Assembly: GCF_001439665.1 (NCBI RefSeq)
Contig: NZ_LMAK01000073.1
Location: 1-64,000, forward strand
Length of the DNA: 64,000 nt
Direction of reading: 5' to 3'
Source: Formosa algae
GTDB taxonomy: Bacteria > Bacteroidota > Bacteroidia > Flavobacteriales > Flavobacteriaceae
Part shown: positions 1-9,142 of the stretch, one piece after another
Numbering within the stretch: position 1 is the stretch's first letter
Layout of the letters: every line of letters begins with the position of its first letter
Position numbers and translations under genes: made by a program
Notes under the pieces: generated by a model
Seen by the model: the letters and a program-made list of their open reading frames with translations, nothing else
The model's database searches: none
What the model was told of the DNA's origin: nothing

Positions 1-965
1 CCACCGCCAATAGATCCCATTTGAACGGTTTTTGGTGCAGCCACTTCAAAAATAGCACCTGTATAATAATTCAATCCACGAGCTAAAGTCACATCTAATT
101 GCAATGCAGCCGTTTTTAAACCTAAGGTTTCAATACCTGTATTTATAAACTCTAATTCTTCAACACCTTTTAAACCTTCTTCAGAAGTACTTAAAATAGT
201 TTTTAAACTGTGTATTTGTTCCTCAAAAGTTCCAGACAATGTAAAAAGTGGTTGTAATTTATCTATGCCGGCTTGCGGAATACCTTTGCCTAACATTTCT
301 TCTTTTACCTTCTCCTCACCTATTTTATCTAACTTATCTAAAGCTACTGTAAAATCGATAAGCTTGTCTTGGGCTCCGATAACTTCAGCAATTCCAGCTA
401 ATATTTTACGGTTATTAATTTTAATAGTAACACCTTCTAATTGTAAAGCGGTAAACACAGCATCATATAACTGTATAAATTCTACTTCTTGCCAAAGTGA
501 TTTAGACCCTACAACATCTGCGTCGCATTGATTAAATTCTCTAAAACGCCCTTTTTGCGGACGGTCTGCACGCCATACAGGTTGCATTTGATAACGCTTA
601 AACGGAAATTCAATGTCATTTTGGTGTTGTACTACATATCTAGCAAACGGCACAGTTAAATCGTAACGCAATGCTTTTTCAGAAATCTTAGAGGTCATTT
701 TGGTTGCATCCTTTTCAGCATACAATTCATCATTTACCTTATTTAGATAATCACCTGAATTCAAAATTTTAAAAATCAATCGATCGCCTTCATCACCATA
801 TTTTCCCATTAAAGTTTCAGAATTCTCAAAACTTGGGGTTTCTATAGGTTGAAAACCATACGTTTCAAAAACATGCTGAATGGTTTTAAATATATATTGA
901 CGTTTTGCAACTTGTTCCGGATTAAAATCGCGTGTTCCTTTTGGAATGCTTGGTTTTTGTGCCAT
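1..965 (-). CDS. hisS: Histidyl-tRNA synthetase, C-terminal part cut off by window edge
   Basis: Charges tRNA-His with histidine in the cytoplasm. Reading the minus strand from the ATG at 965 gives an open frame of about 321 codons that runs off the left edge. It begins [16 protein letters not shown], the usual HisRS N-terminus. Class II motif 2 is visible near residues 108-140 ([15 protein letters not shown] followed by [12 protein letters not shown]). The histidine-specific segment [15 protein letters not shown] lies near residue 290. The anticodon-binding domain would be outside the window. A near-consensus -7 element (GATATTTG on the minus strand) sits about 20 bases before the start. The next gene is divergent. 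Identification is firm; completeness cannot be judged. Confidence 0.95.
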   Translation of the reverse strand, partial: MAQKPSIPKGTRDFNPEQVAKRQYIFKTIQHVFETYGFQPIETPSFENSETLMGKYGDEGDRLIFKILNSGDYLNKVNDELYAEKDATKMTSKISEKALRYDLTVPFARYVVQHQNDIEFPFKRYQMQPVWRADRPQKGRFREFNQCDADVVGSKSLWQEVEFIQLYDAVFTALQLEGVTIKINNRKILAGIAEVIGAQDKLIDFTVALDKLDKIGEEKVKEEMLGKGIPQAGIDKLQPLFTLSGTFEEQIHSLKTILSTSEEGLKGVEELEFINTGIETLGLKTAALQLDVTLARGLNYYTGAIFEVAAPKTVQMGSIGG

Positions 966-1094
966 TGATATTTTTAATTTGAGCACAAATATCTAAATTT
1001 TTGATGTGACTTAATAAGATAATTCAATTTTATAGTAACTTTATTCCGTTTTGATAGTCTTATATTAAAACACCCAACCAATAACTATATATTC

Positions 1095-2333
1095 ATGTTT
1101 TCACTTGTTCGAGAAAATATTAGAATTGCTTTCGATTCTATTAAAGGTCAGTTACTGCGAACCATATTAACAGTGCTTATTATTGCCATAGGAATTACGG
1201 CTTTAGTGGGGATTTTAAGTGCAGTATCTGCACTTGAAACTACTATTTCTAGTGACTTCTCTTCTATGGGAGCAAATACCTTTAATATTCAACGTTATGA
1301 GTTTACAGCTAGACGTCAAGCTGGAGAGCGCCAAAAAGTAAATCCGATTATTAGTTATCAAAACATTCGCGATTTCGAAGATCAATACAATTTTCCATTT
1401 ACAAAAACATCGGTATCATTTACTGGAACGTCTATCGCCGAGGTGAAATTTGAAAACGAAAAAACAGATCCTGAAGTTAAAGTGGTTGGTGCGAATGAAA
1501 ACTTTATACAGAACTCAGGCTTAAAAGTAGATCAGGGACGAGAATTTAATGCTTTAGAAGTCGACAATAATTCTAACGTTTGTATTATAGGAAGCGATTT
1601 GGTAAAAGCATTATTTAAAGATGAGAGTCCGGTTGATAAAACCATATCTATAAGAGGTTTTAAATTTAAAGTCATTGGTGCTTTAGAATCTAAAGGCTCT
1701 ACCTTTGGAAATAATCAAGATTTGCGAGTAATTATGCCTTTGCAGAAAGCACGTTCTATTTTTACAAACTCAAATATAAATTATGCGTTAAGCGTAATGG
1801 TTGAAAAGAAAGAATTACTTGAACAAGCTCAAGATGATGCTATAGTCACTTTTAGAAATATTAGAGGATTAAATCCGGTTGAAGATAATAACTTTGGTAT
1901 GGAACGTAGCGACGATTTAATTAACCGAATTGGCGCCATTACAGGTGTATTATCTACCGCTGCTTGGATTATTAGTATCATTACCATTTTAGGATCGTCT
2001 ATCGCGCTTATGAACATTATGTTGGTTTCTGTGAGCGAACGCACACGTGAAATTGGTGTGAGAAAAGCATTAGGTGCAAAACAAGGCACCATAGCTTTTC
2101 AGTTCTTTATAGAAACCATAATAATCGGTCAGTTAGGCGGATTATTAGGCATGATACTAGGTATTCTAATAGGTATCGTATTTGCTTCTGCTGTCGATTT
2201 TGAATTTAGCATGCCGTGGTCTGCTATGATTTGGGCTAGCGTAATAACCTTTATTGTAGCTATTATTTCAGGATCTTATCCTGCATCTAAAGCTTCTAAA
2301 TTAGATCCAATAGAATCGTTACGCTACGAATAA
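1095..2333 (+). CDS. ABC transporter permease, MacB/FtsX type
   Basis: A 412-residue inner-membrane protein with the MacB architecture. A first membrane helix lies at about residues 18-45, followed by a MacB-type periplasmic core domain to about residue 260. Three more helices make up the FtsX domain (about 280-400). The ending SYPASKASKLDPIESLRYE is a hallmark of this permease family, as is the segment SERTREIGVRKALGA. Members act as mechanotransmission permeases with a cytoplasmic ATPase, for lipoprotein, peptide or drug efflux. No ATPase gene is adjacent, so its partner must be encoded elsewhere. The convergent neighbour follows after 8 bases. Family is certain; substrate is unknown. Confidence 0.9.
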   Translation: MFSLVRENIRIAFDSIKGQLLRTILTVLIIAIGITALVGILSAVSALETTISSDFSSMGANTFNIQRYEFTARRQAGERQKVNPIISYQNIRDFEDQYNFPFTKTSVSFTGTSIAEVKFENEKTDPEVKVVGANENFIQNSGLKVDQGREFNALEVDNNSNVCIIGSDLVKALFKDESPVDKTISIRGFKFKVIGALESKGSTFGNNQDLRVIMPLQKARSIFTNSNINYALSVMVEKKELLEQAQDDAIVTFRNIRGLNPVEDNNFGMERSDDLINRIGAITGVLSTAAWIISIITILGSSIALMNIMLVSVSERTREIGVRKALGAKQGTIAFQFFIETIIIGQLGGLLGMILGILIGIVFASAVDFEFSMPWSAMIWASVITFIVAIISGSYPASKASKLDPIESLRYE

Positions 2334-2341
2334 ATAACGTA

Positions 2342-2815
2342 TTAATCAGCGTTTACTAAATCGTTAAAATAAGTATACAATTCACCTTTGGTAATATTTG
2401 CACCTTGTTGTATCAATTTAAAAATGTCAAGATTTTTATCTTCAGAATACGTTTTATTGGCTTGAAGAAACTCAACATCGTCGTGTAGTAAGTTTTTTCT
2501 TAACCACTCAAAACCTTCTTTTGTCGCTAAGTCTTTATCGTTTTTAAGTTTAATGGCAACCAAGTGCATATTTGTGTCGGCCAATGCAAATAAGTGCATA
2601 TGCTGTCCAGAAATATGTTCTAAGTACTTAACTTTACTTAACACACCTTCCCAAACCAAATCGCTAAACACATCTAATTCTTGTTCGGCAACTTCAGGTT
2701 TAGTCTCTTTAATGGTTTTCCATTCTTTAGCATCAATAGATTGTGTCGCTAAAAAATTAATAAATTCTTGATGTAATTCTTCGAATTGTTCTTTTGTAAG
2801 TCTAGCGTATTTCAT
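2342..2815 (-). CDS. Uncharacterized conserved protein (possibly DUF6495)
   Basis: A soluble 157-residue protein with no signal peptide or membrane segment. It starts MKYARLTKEQFEELHQEF and is rich in charged residues, with a predicted helical N-terminus. I recognise it as a flavobacterial conserved hypothetical, probably the DUF6495 family, but that name is from memory. It follows the phosphodiesterase gene on the same strand after 6 bases, so the two are probably cotranscribed. No catalytic motif can be seen and I assign no function. Confidence 0.65.
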   Translation of the reverse strand: MKYARLTKEQFEELHQEFINFLATQSIDAKEWKTIKETKPEVAEQELDVFSDLVWEGVLSKVKYLEHISGQHMHLFALADTNMHLVAIKLKNDKDLATKEGFEWLRKNLLHDDVEFLQANKTYSEDKNLDIFKLIQQGANITKGELYTYFNDLVNAD

Positions 2816-2821
2816 TATTTT

Positions 2822-3670
2822 TTATTTTATGGCATTATAAACTGCGAAAGGTCTGTCTGTAGCAAAGATATCTACCCCCAAAGCCTTCCAGCGAACATAA
2901 CTCTGTTCTCCTTTTACTGTTGCTTGTTTATCTAAGTTTCCTAATGTACCTAGCATACACACAATATCTTCTGCATGTAATTTATCAAAAAGAGAGGCAT
3001 TAGATAATCGTGTACCTGTAAAAGCAAGCATATTTTTAGTTGGAATTTTAGCATCTAATAACCGATTAAATTCATCTTCATTTCTAGCAGATACAGACAA
3101 TAATAATTCTGGAGCCAAGGCGTATGCAGTGGTGGCTTGCTCGACATCGTATGTAATAATTACACTTACATCTTCGGCTTTCATGTCTCTTATGGCATCA
3201 ATTACTACCTTTTGACTCACACTTCGTTTTATATCTATGGTAAGTATTACGTTATTTGTTTTAGCCCATTTTAAAACATCTTTAAATAAGGGGATTTTAA
3301 AATTGGTAACATTTCCATAATCATCTTCCAAATTAAAAGCGGTCAATTCTTTATAGGTTAAATTTTTAATTACCCCAGTACCAGTAGACGTTCTATCTAT
3401 TGCGTTGTCGTGCATTAAAACAAGCTTACCATCTTTTGTTTGTGCCACATCAATCTCGTATATCGCAAAAATGCTATCGTTTACATATTGTAATGTTTCT
3501 AAGCAATTTTCGGGATAGTGAAGTAAATTTTTTCCACCGCGATGCACACTTATTCGTGGTAATTCTGTATTTGAAGCTTTAAAGGTTTCAATTAATTTAG
3601 AATTTTTACTTGTAGTCTCACTACAGCTAATAAAACAAAATATAGTAACTGCAAAAATAAAATATTTCAT
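2822..3670 (-). CDS. Glycerophosphodiester phosphodiesterase family lipoprotein
   Basis: Predicted to hydrolyse glycerophosphodiesters to glycerol-3-phosphate and an alcohol outside the cytoplasm. A lipoprotein signal ends at the lipobox CFISC (Cys16). GDPD landmarks follow: HRG at 43-45, PEN at 53-55, the metal-binding pair E72-I-D74, and H87 in LMHDN. The length of 282 residues suits a single GDPD TIM barrel. The start lies just downstream of the ribosomal-protein operon terminator, on the same strand. Substrate preference cannot be read from sequence; other GDPD-like lipases with the same fold are possible. Confidence 0.87.
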   Translation of the reverse strand: MKYFIFAVTIFCFISCSETTSKNSKLIETFKASNTELPRISVHRGGKNLLHYPENCLETLQYVNDSIFAIYEIDVAQTKDGKLVLMHDNAIDRTSTGTGVIKNLTYKELTAFNLEDDYGNVTNFKIPLFKDVLKWAKTNNVILTIDIKRSVSQKVVIDAIRDMKAEDVSVIITYDVEQATTAYALAPELLLSVSARNEDEFNRLLDAKIPTKNMLAFTGTRLSNASLFDKLHAEDIVCMLGTLGNLDKQATVKGEQSYVRWKALGVDIFATDRPFAVYNAIK

Positions 3671-3683
3671 GCTTTTTTTAATT

Positions 3684-3717
3684 AAAAAAACCGTTTAGAA
3701 CAAGTCTAAACGGTTTT
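3684..3717 (-). terminator. Terminator of the rpsF-rpsR-rplI operon
   Basis: Stem CCGTTTAGA / TCTAAACGG (3691-3699 with 3705-3713) and a 5-base loop. On the minus strand it is followed by a run of seven T (3684-3690). It lies 22 bases past the rplI stop. Confidence 0.9.
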
Positions 3718-3738
3718 AATATTATAATCGCTTTTAAA

Positions 3739-4191
3739 TTAGTTTGCTTGTGCAACTACTTCAAAAGGGAAATCAACTGTTACTTCACGGTGTAAACGTA
3801 TTACGGCTTCGTATTTACCTAAACGTTTAACACTACCACCAATTACAGTGATGTATTTTTTGTCGATAGACTGACCTTCTTTAGCGATAGCTTCAGCAAG
3901 ATCAATGTTATTTACAGATCCGAATAATTTATCTCCAGATCCTACTTTAGATGAAATTTTAATATCTAAAGCTTTTAAAGCTTCAGCTATTACGTTAGCA
4001 TCATCAACAATTTTCTTTTCTTTAAAAGCTCTTTGCTTTAAGTTTTCAGCTAATACTTTCTTAGAAGAAGGTGTAGCTAAAATAGCACTTCCTTGAGGAA
4101 TTAAAAAGTTTCTACCATAACCGTTCTTAACTGTTACAACATCGTCTTTAAATCCTAAATTTTCAACGTCTTGTTTTAATATAAGTTCCAT
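3739..4191 (-). CDS. rplI: 50S ribosomal protein L9
   Basis: Large-subunit protein that binds 23S rRNA near the L1 stalk and helps keep the reading frame. At 150 residues it has the family's usual length. The N-terminal rRNA-binding part begins MELILKQDVENLGFKDD and contains the family signature GYGRNFLIPQGSA near residues 24-37. It is the last gene of the three-gene operon, 13 bases after rpsR, and is followed by a strong terminator. The order S6-S18-L9 is widespread in bacteria. Confidence 0.97.
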   Translation of the reverse strand: MELILKQDVENLGFKDDVVTVKNGYGRNFLIPQGSAILATPSSKKVLAENLKQRAFKEKKIVDDANVIAEALKALDIKISSKVGSGDKLFGSVNNIDLAEAIAKEGQSIDKKYITVIGGSVKRLGKYEAVIRLHREVTVDFPFEVVAQAN

Positions 4192-4204
4192 TGTTATCGG
4201 TATT

Positions 4205-4501
4205 TTATTTTAATAAATCAGCTACATAAGGCATTAAAGCTAAGTGACGTGCTCTTTTTACAGCTACAGACACTTTTCTTTGATACTTTAAAGACGTTCC
4301 AGTTAAACGACGAGGTAAAATTTTACCTTGCTCGTTTACAAATCTTAATAACCAATCTGCGTCTTTGTAGTCCACATATTTGATACCTGATTTTTTGAAA
4401 CGACAGTATTTCTTTTGCTTATTAGTTTCAATGTTTAAAGGCGTTAAGTATCTAATCTCACCGTCTTTTTTTCCTTTTGCTTGTTGTTCTATAGATGACA
4501 T
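4205..4501 (-). CDS. rpsR: 30S ribosomal protein S18
   Basis: Small-subunit protein of the platform that pairs with S6. The 98-residue protein has an extended N-terminus compared with the roughly 75 residues of E. coli S18. It ends with the typical S18 core: the [20 protein letters not shown] segment and [10 protein letters not shown]. It lies between rpsF (2-base gap) and rplI (13-base gap). Confidence 0.97.
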   Translation of the reverse strand: MSSIEQQAKGKKDGEIRYLTPLNIETNKQKKYCRFKKSGIKYVDYKDADWLLRFVNEQGKILPRRLTGTSLKYQRKVSVAVKRARHLALMPYVADLLK

Positions 4502-4503
4502 AA

Positions 4504-4842
4504 TTACGCTTTTTGTTTAAGTTTAACTCTTCTTCTTTCTGCCCAAGCCACAGCGTGCTTGTCTAATTTCACAGTTAAGTAACGCATAAAACGCTCGTCA
4601 CGTCTAAATTCTAATTCTAATGGAGTGATAACTTCTCCTGGCACTTGGAATTCAAATAAATGGTAAAAACCACTTTTTTTGTTTTGAATTGGGTAAGCTA
4701 ATTTTTTTAGTCCCCAATCTTCTTTTGATATCATCTTAGCACCGTTAGAAACAAGAAAATCTTCGTATTTCTGTACTGTCTCCTTTATCTGAGTTTCAGA
4801 TAAAACGGGATTTAAGATGAAAACAGCTTCATAATGATTCAT
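4504..4842 (-). CDS. rpsF: 30S ribosomal protein S6
   Basis: S6 heterodimerises with S18 on the platform of the small subunit. The start at 4842 gives [18 protein letters not shown], the expected S6 N-terminus, and a 112-residue protein. The open frame extends upstream to 4905, but that stretch contains the predicted promoter -7 element (4875-4882), so the longer form is rejected. [19 protein letters not shown] is the typical S6 core motif. First gene of rpsF-rpsR-rplI. Confidence 0.96.
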   Translation of the reverse strand: MNHYEAVFILNPVLSETQIKETVQKYEDFLVSNGAKMISKEDWGLKKLAYPIQNKKSGFYHLFEFQVPGEVITPLELEFRRDERFMRYLTVKLDKHAVAWAERRRVKLKQKA

Positions 4843-4874
4843 ATTCAAATCTATTTTATTGTTAAAAATGGCTG

Positions 4875-4906
4875 CAAAAGTACTGATAATTATTAGATAT
4901 AACAAA
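4875..4906 (-). promoter_or_regulatory. Promoter of rpsF operon
   Basis: On the minus strand TTTG (4903-4906), 20 bases, then TACTTTTG (4875-4882). This is an exact match to the Bacteroidota sigma-A pattern TTTG-N19/20-TAnnTTTG. The leader before the rpsF start would be about 25 bases. Confidence 0.85.
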
Positions 4907-5043
4907 CTAGTTTCTAATTAATTTAATAATACCATATATATAGGTCTCTCGACGAAATGCCAAAAGATTCACTTTATCGATATTTTTTTGTTTTTTATCC
5001 GATTTATTTGTACTATTGTCGATAACTTAACCTCAAACAATTA

Positions 5044-5745
5044 ATGTTTATGACTTTAAACTGTGTAGTAGTAGACGACTCGGCAATCCAAAGGCTGTCC
5101 ATAGTAAAGTTGATAGAAAATCATCCTGCTTTAAATTTAATAGCAGAGTATAGTAGTGCGCTTGAAACCAAAAATGGATTAAACACGCACAAAGTCGACC
5201 TTATCTTTCTAGACATAGAAATGCCTGTACTTAATGGTTTTGAACTTCTTGATGTTTTAAACAACAAACCCCAAATTATATTTGTTACGGGTAAAACAGA
5301 ATATGCTTTTAAAGCATTTAATTACGATGCTACTGATTATCTTAAAAAGCCTATTACCAGAGAGCGTTTTATGCTTGCAGTAGATAAAGCTATTGAACAG
5401 CACAAATTAAAATTAGATTTTAATGAAGCTGAAGGTGAACATATTTTTGTAAAAAGTAACCTAAAAAAACGTAAAGTATATATTAACGACATAAAATGGA
5501 TTGAAGCACTTGGTGATTACGTAAAATTAGTGACCGAAGAAACAAGCCTAGTTGTATTATCTACAATGAAAGCTTTTGAACACGAACTTCCTGAAGGTAA
5601 GTTTTTAAGAATTCATAAATCTTACATTGTTAATCTAGATAAAATAGACCGATTTAATAGTAAAAATGTTGAAGTTGGATCTTTCGAAATTCCTTTAAGT
5701 AGAAATAAGAAAACACAACTAATAGATGCTTTAAATAGCATTTAA
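5044..5745 (+). CDS. LytTR-family response regulator
   Basis: A 233-residue DNA-binding response regulator. The receiver domain (about 5-120) has acidic residues D11/D12, the phospho-acceptor D57 in LIFLDIEMP, T83 (FVTGK) and K108 (DYLKKP). The C-terminal LytTR domain covers about residues 130-230, with the segments IKWIEALGDYVKLVT and FLRIHKSYIVNLDKID. Such proteins normally answer a membrane histidine kinase of the LytS/YehU type, but no kinase is encoded next to it, so it is an orphan here. A second ATG at 5050 is an equally plausible start. Its stop overlaps the convergent priA stop by four bases. Confidence 0.92.
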   Translation: MFMTLNCVVVDDSAIQRLSIVKLIENHPALNLIAEYSSALETKNGLNTHKVDLIFLDIEMPVLNGFELLDVLNNKPQIIFVTGKTEYAFKAFNYDATDYLKKPITRERFMLAVDKAIEQHKLKLDFNEAEGEHIFVKSNLKKRKVYINDIKWIEALGDYVKLVTEETSLVVLSTMKAFEHELPEGKFLRIHKSYIVNLDKIDRFNSKNVEVGSFEIPLSRNKKTQLIDALNSI

Positions 5746-8195
5746 TACGCGTCTACATTTACTACAAGTCTCACAGACCTAAAATCTTTTACACTATTAA
5801 AGCTATTGTTTATTCTAACAATGGCTTTTTTTGTACCTCCTAACGATTGTTTTTGAGGCACCTTAATTAGAATGTTTTTATGAAACAAATTTCGAATACG
5901 AGAGACTGGCGGATCTTCTGGTCCTAGCACATAATCGCCAAACACTTGCCTTAACGCTTTTCCTAACCATTGAGATGCAATATTAACACGATTAAAATCT
6001 TTATGTTTTAAAGTAATCTTAATTAATCGATATACCGGCGGGTATTTAAAATTATAACGATCGTCCATCTGTTCCTTATACATAGCGGCATAATTATTTG
6101 TAGACACCTGCTGTAGTATATTGTGATACGGATTATAAGTCTGAATTAAAACCTGACCCTGTTTCTCTGTTCGTCCTGCACGTCCTGAAACCTGAGATAA
6201 TAATTGATAACTACGCTCATGCGCTCTAAAATCGGGAAAATTCAATAAATTATCGGCATTCATAATCCCTACCAAAGCCACATTTCTAAAATCTAAACCT
6301 TTAGTTAGCATTTGGGTCCCAACAAGAATATCCATTTCCTGCTGCTCGAAAGCGGTAATAATTTTTTCGTAACCATATTTTCCACGGGTAGTATCTAAAT
6401 CCATACGCCCAGACTTGTAATTAGGAAATAAGGTTTTTACCTCCTCCTCTATTTGCTCAGTTCCAAAACCTTTACTATCTAAAGCCGTGTCTCCGCAAGC
6501 CTGACATTTTAATTGCATAGCCATATTGTAACCACAATAGTGACAACGCAGCTGGTTTCGATAACTGTGATACGTTAAACTTACATCGCAATTAGGACAT
6601 TGTGGTGAATGCCCGCAGGTTTTACACTCGACGATAGGTGAGAACCCACGACGATTTTGAAACAGTATAATTTGATGCCCTTCTTCTAAAGTTTCAGTCA
6701 TCACTTCAATCATTCTATCACTAAAATGACCTTTCATTAACTTCCGCTTTTGCTTATCCTTAATATCTACCAATTCTATTTTAGGCATCAAGACATCGTT
6801 ATAGCGTTTCGTAATTTCTACCAAACCATATTTACCTTGCTGCACATTAAAATAACTTTCTAAACTAGGCGTTGCAGAACCCAACACGGTCTTTGTACCA
6901 TGTAAATGTGCTAAAACAACAGCAGTATCTCTAGCGTGATATCTAGGGGCCGGATCGAATTGCTTAAAAGATTGTTCGTGTTCCTCATCTACAATAATTA
7001 ATCCTAAAGATTTAAATGGCAAAAACACTGATGAACGTGCACCTAAAATAACTTGCGCTTTTTCTGAATTAGACAAAACATTATTCCAAACCTCTACCCG
7101 CTCGTGAGCAGAATATTTAGAGTGAAATACAGCGACTTGATCGCCAAAGTAATTTTGTAACCTTGTAACCAATTGCGTTGTTAAGGCTATTTCAGGTAAT
7201 AAATACAGGACTTGCTTACCTGTTTTAAGCACGGCTTCAATTAACTTCACATACACTTCTGTTTTTCCTGAAGATGTTACGCCATGAAGTAATGTGACTT
7301 GATGAGATTCAAAACTATGCTGTATTTGAGCTAAAGCTTCTGTTTGTGCTACATTTAAAGATTTTGAAGCTTCAACGGCTTCTCCATCATAAGAAACACG
7401 ATCTGTTTGAATAAAATATTCATCTAAAACAGACTTATCAATAAGCGATTTTATAATACTACTTGAAGCACCGCTTGCTTCTGCTAATTCCGAAACTTTA
7501 ATTGGCTTTTTAGTCTTTGCAGTTAACTGAAACAAACTCATCACCACATCCCGTTGTTTTGGAGCGCGACTTAATTCTTCCATTAATATTTTTAAACCCT
7601 CTGACGTTGTATGTTGCTCTTTAAGCTTTACATATTTAACTAACTTGGGTTTATACTTTTCAAACACTTCTTCCTCTACAATTATGGCGCCTTTTTCTAG
7701 AAGACGTTTTATAATAGGAAAGACTTGTTTTTTATCAACAATATCCACAATGTCTTGAATACGCAAAGACGATTGGTGATGCAAAGCTTCATAAATTAAA
7801 AACTCATCATCTTTTAAATCTGAATCATTTATAATCTGCTTTGTATTCTTACTAATTAAAGTTTCACTCTCTAAAATAAAAGCATTGGGCAAAGCTGCTC
7901 GCATAACATCGCCAACAGTGCATAAATAGTAATTCGCCATCCAATCCCATAGTTTTAATTGTATGTCTGTTACAATGGGATATTCATCTAAAATTTGATG
8001 TATCTGTTTGGCCTCGTAAACAGTTGGCGGATTATGATGCGTATTTTTTACGATTGCAGTATACACTTTTGTTTTTCCGAAAGGAACAGCCACTCGCATA
8101 CCTGGTTTTAAAAACCCAGATTCAGCCTCTGTAATTTCGTAAGTAAACAAATTCTCTACAGGAATAGGAAGTATAACATCTATAAAATGAAGCAT
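5742..8195 (-). CDS. priA: Primosomal protein N' (replication restart helicase PriA)
   Basis: PriA reloads the replisome at abandoned forks as a 3'-5' helicase. The 817-residue protein has an N-terminal fork-binding domain (MLHFIDVILPIPVENLFTY) and a Walker A motif GVTSSGKTEVY near residue 303. The DEEH box followed by EQSFKQ is near 406. Eight zinc-binding cysteines lie between about 518 and 570 (CKTCGH, CPNCD, CHYCG, CQACGD). The C-terminal helicase lobe has VGTQMLTKGLDF and SQVSGRAGR. It is the last gene of nadC-yihY-priA, 3 bases after yihY. The 3' end overlaps the convergent LytTR gene by 4 bases, with no terminator between them. Confidence 0.96.
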   Translation of the reverse strand: MLHFIDVILPIPVENLFTYEITEAESGFLKPGMRVAVPFGKTKVYTAIVKNTHHNPPTVYEAKQIHQILDEYPIVTDIQLKLWDWMANYYLCTVGDVMRAALPNAFILESETLISKNTKQIINDSDLKDDEFLIYEALHHQSSLRIQDIVDIVDKKQVFPIIKRLLEKGAIIVEEEVFEKYKPKLVKYVKLKEQHTTSEGLKILMEELSRAPKQRDVVMSLFQLTAKTKKPIKVSELAEASGASSSIIKSLIDKSVLDEYFIQTDRVSYDGEAVEASKSLNVAQTEALAQIQHSFESHQVTLLHGVTSSGKTEVYVKLIEAVLKTGKQVLYLLPEIALTTQLVTRLQNYFGDQVAVFHSKYSAHERVEVWNNVLSNSEKAQVILGARSSVFLPFKSLGLIIVDEEHEQSFKQFDPAPRYHARDTAVVLAHLHGTKTVLGSATPSLESYFNVQQGKYGLVEITKRYNDVLMPKIELVDIKDKQKRKLMKGHFSDRMIEVMTETLEEGHQIILFQNRRGFSPIVECKTCGHSPQCPNCDVSLTYHSYRNQLRCHYCGYNMAMQLKCQACGDTALDSKGFGTEQIEEEVKTLFPNYKSGRMDLDTTRGKYGYEKIITAFEQQEMDILVGTQMLTKGLDFRNVALVGIMNADNLLNFPDFRAHERSYQLLSQVSGRAGRTEKQGQVLIQTYNPYHNILQQVSTNNYAAMYKEQMDDRYNFKYPPVYRLIKITLKHKDFNRVNIASQWLGKALRQVFGDYVLGPEDPPVSRIRNLFHKNILIKVPQKQSLGGTKKAIVRINNSFNSVKDFRSVRLVVNVDAY

Positions 8196-8198
8196 AAA

Positions 8199-9140
8199 TT
8201 AGCGGCTTTTATGTAATTGACGCAAGGACACATTTAACTCGTAACCTAACAAAATAATATTGGCATTTAACCACAAATAAAACATTAAAATAAGTAACGC
8301 TCCAATAGAACCATAAAGCTCATTGTATTGTGAAAATTGCTCTATATAGATACCAAATAAATACGACACCGAGGCAATTAAAAATGTGGTTAGCAGAGCT
8401 CCTACAGAGAAAAACCGACTGTGTTTTCCTTCTCGTGTTCCAAAATAATAAATAGTTGCCGTAGAGAGATAAATCATAATTATTCCGAAAACATATTTAG
8501 AGATATTCACCCAAATAATACTGCTATCTCCTATTTCTACACCTTGATGCTCTAAAGTAGTAAACAAACCACCAAGTACATAAATCTCTACAAAACCAAG
8601 TCCAGCAACAAAAACAACAACCAAAAAGGCTAAAATTAGCGCCACTCCTAACGCATATAAATATTGTCTTATTATGTTTCTAGACAATTCTGCATGATAG
8701 GAATTTTCGAAAGCAGAAAACACAGCACTAACCCCATTGGCCATTAAAAAAATAGACAATAGAAATACAGTAGATAACAATCCGCCACGTTCTGAACGGT
8801 CTATATTTTCAAAAATATTTTTGAAGAAAAAATCGGATGTTGTTGGAGGCAAAAAGGATTCTAAAAAATCTAAAAATTCAAGTTTAAAGCCATCAATTGG
8901 GATATGCGGAATTAAGATTAATATGAATAACAAAAACGGAAAAATTGCCATAAAAAAATTAAACGCAATCGCACTCGCTCTAGACGTTAATGCCCCTTTT
9001 AAAATCCCTATAGTGTATAATTCTAATAAATCGTAAATCGATAGGCCTTCAAGACCAGGCAACTTAATAGTTTTAAAAAATTTAACTACTAAATTAACTA
9101 TTGGAATTTTATCGAGTTTATCCTCTATAGGTTTTGTCAT
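8199..9140 (-). CDS. YihY/BrkB-family inner-membrane protein
   Basis: A 313-residue integral membrane protein of the YihY (formerly virulence factor BrkB / RNase BN) family. The hallmark ASAIAFNFFMAIFPFLLF lies near residues 55-75, and about six hydrophobic segments follow, ending in SIGALLILMFYLWLNANIIL. The molecular role is not established for the family; the old RNase BN label is known to be wrong. It sits between nadC (2-base gap) and priA (3-base gap) and is almost certainly cotranscribed with both. Confidence 0.9.
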   Translation of the reverse strand: MTKPIEDKLDKIPIVNLVVKFFKTIKLPGLEGLSIYDLLELYTIGILKGALTSRASAIAFNFFMAIFPFLLFILILIPHIPIDGFKLEFLDFLESFLPPTTSDFFFKNIFENIDRSERGGLLSTVFLLSIFLMANGVSAVFSAFENSYHAELSRNIIRQYLYALGVALILAFLVVVFVAGLGFVEIYVLGGLFTTLEHQGVEIGDSSIIWVNISKYVFGIIMIYLSTATIYYFGTREGKHSRFFSVGALLTTFLIASVSYLFGIYIEQFSQYNELYGSIGALLILMFYLWLNANIILLGYELNVSLRQLHKSR

Positions 9141-9142
9141 AG

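Noticed and set aside
265-531. An 88-residue open frame on the plus strand near the left edge
   Set aside because: It lies inside hisS on the other strand and has no recognisable features, so it is a shadow frame.
4842-4905. Upstream extension of rpsF as a longer protein
   Set aside because: The promoter -7 element lies inside it and the S6 family starts at MNHYEAV.
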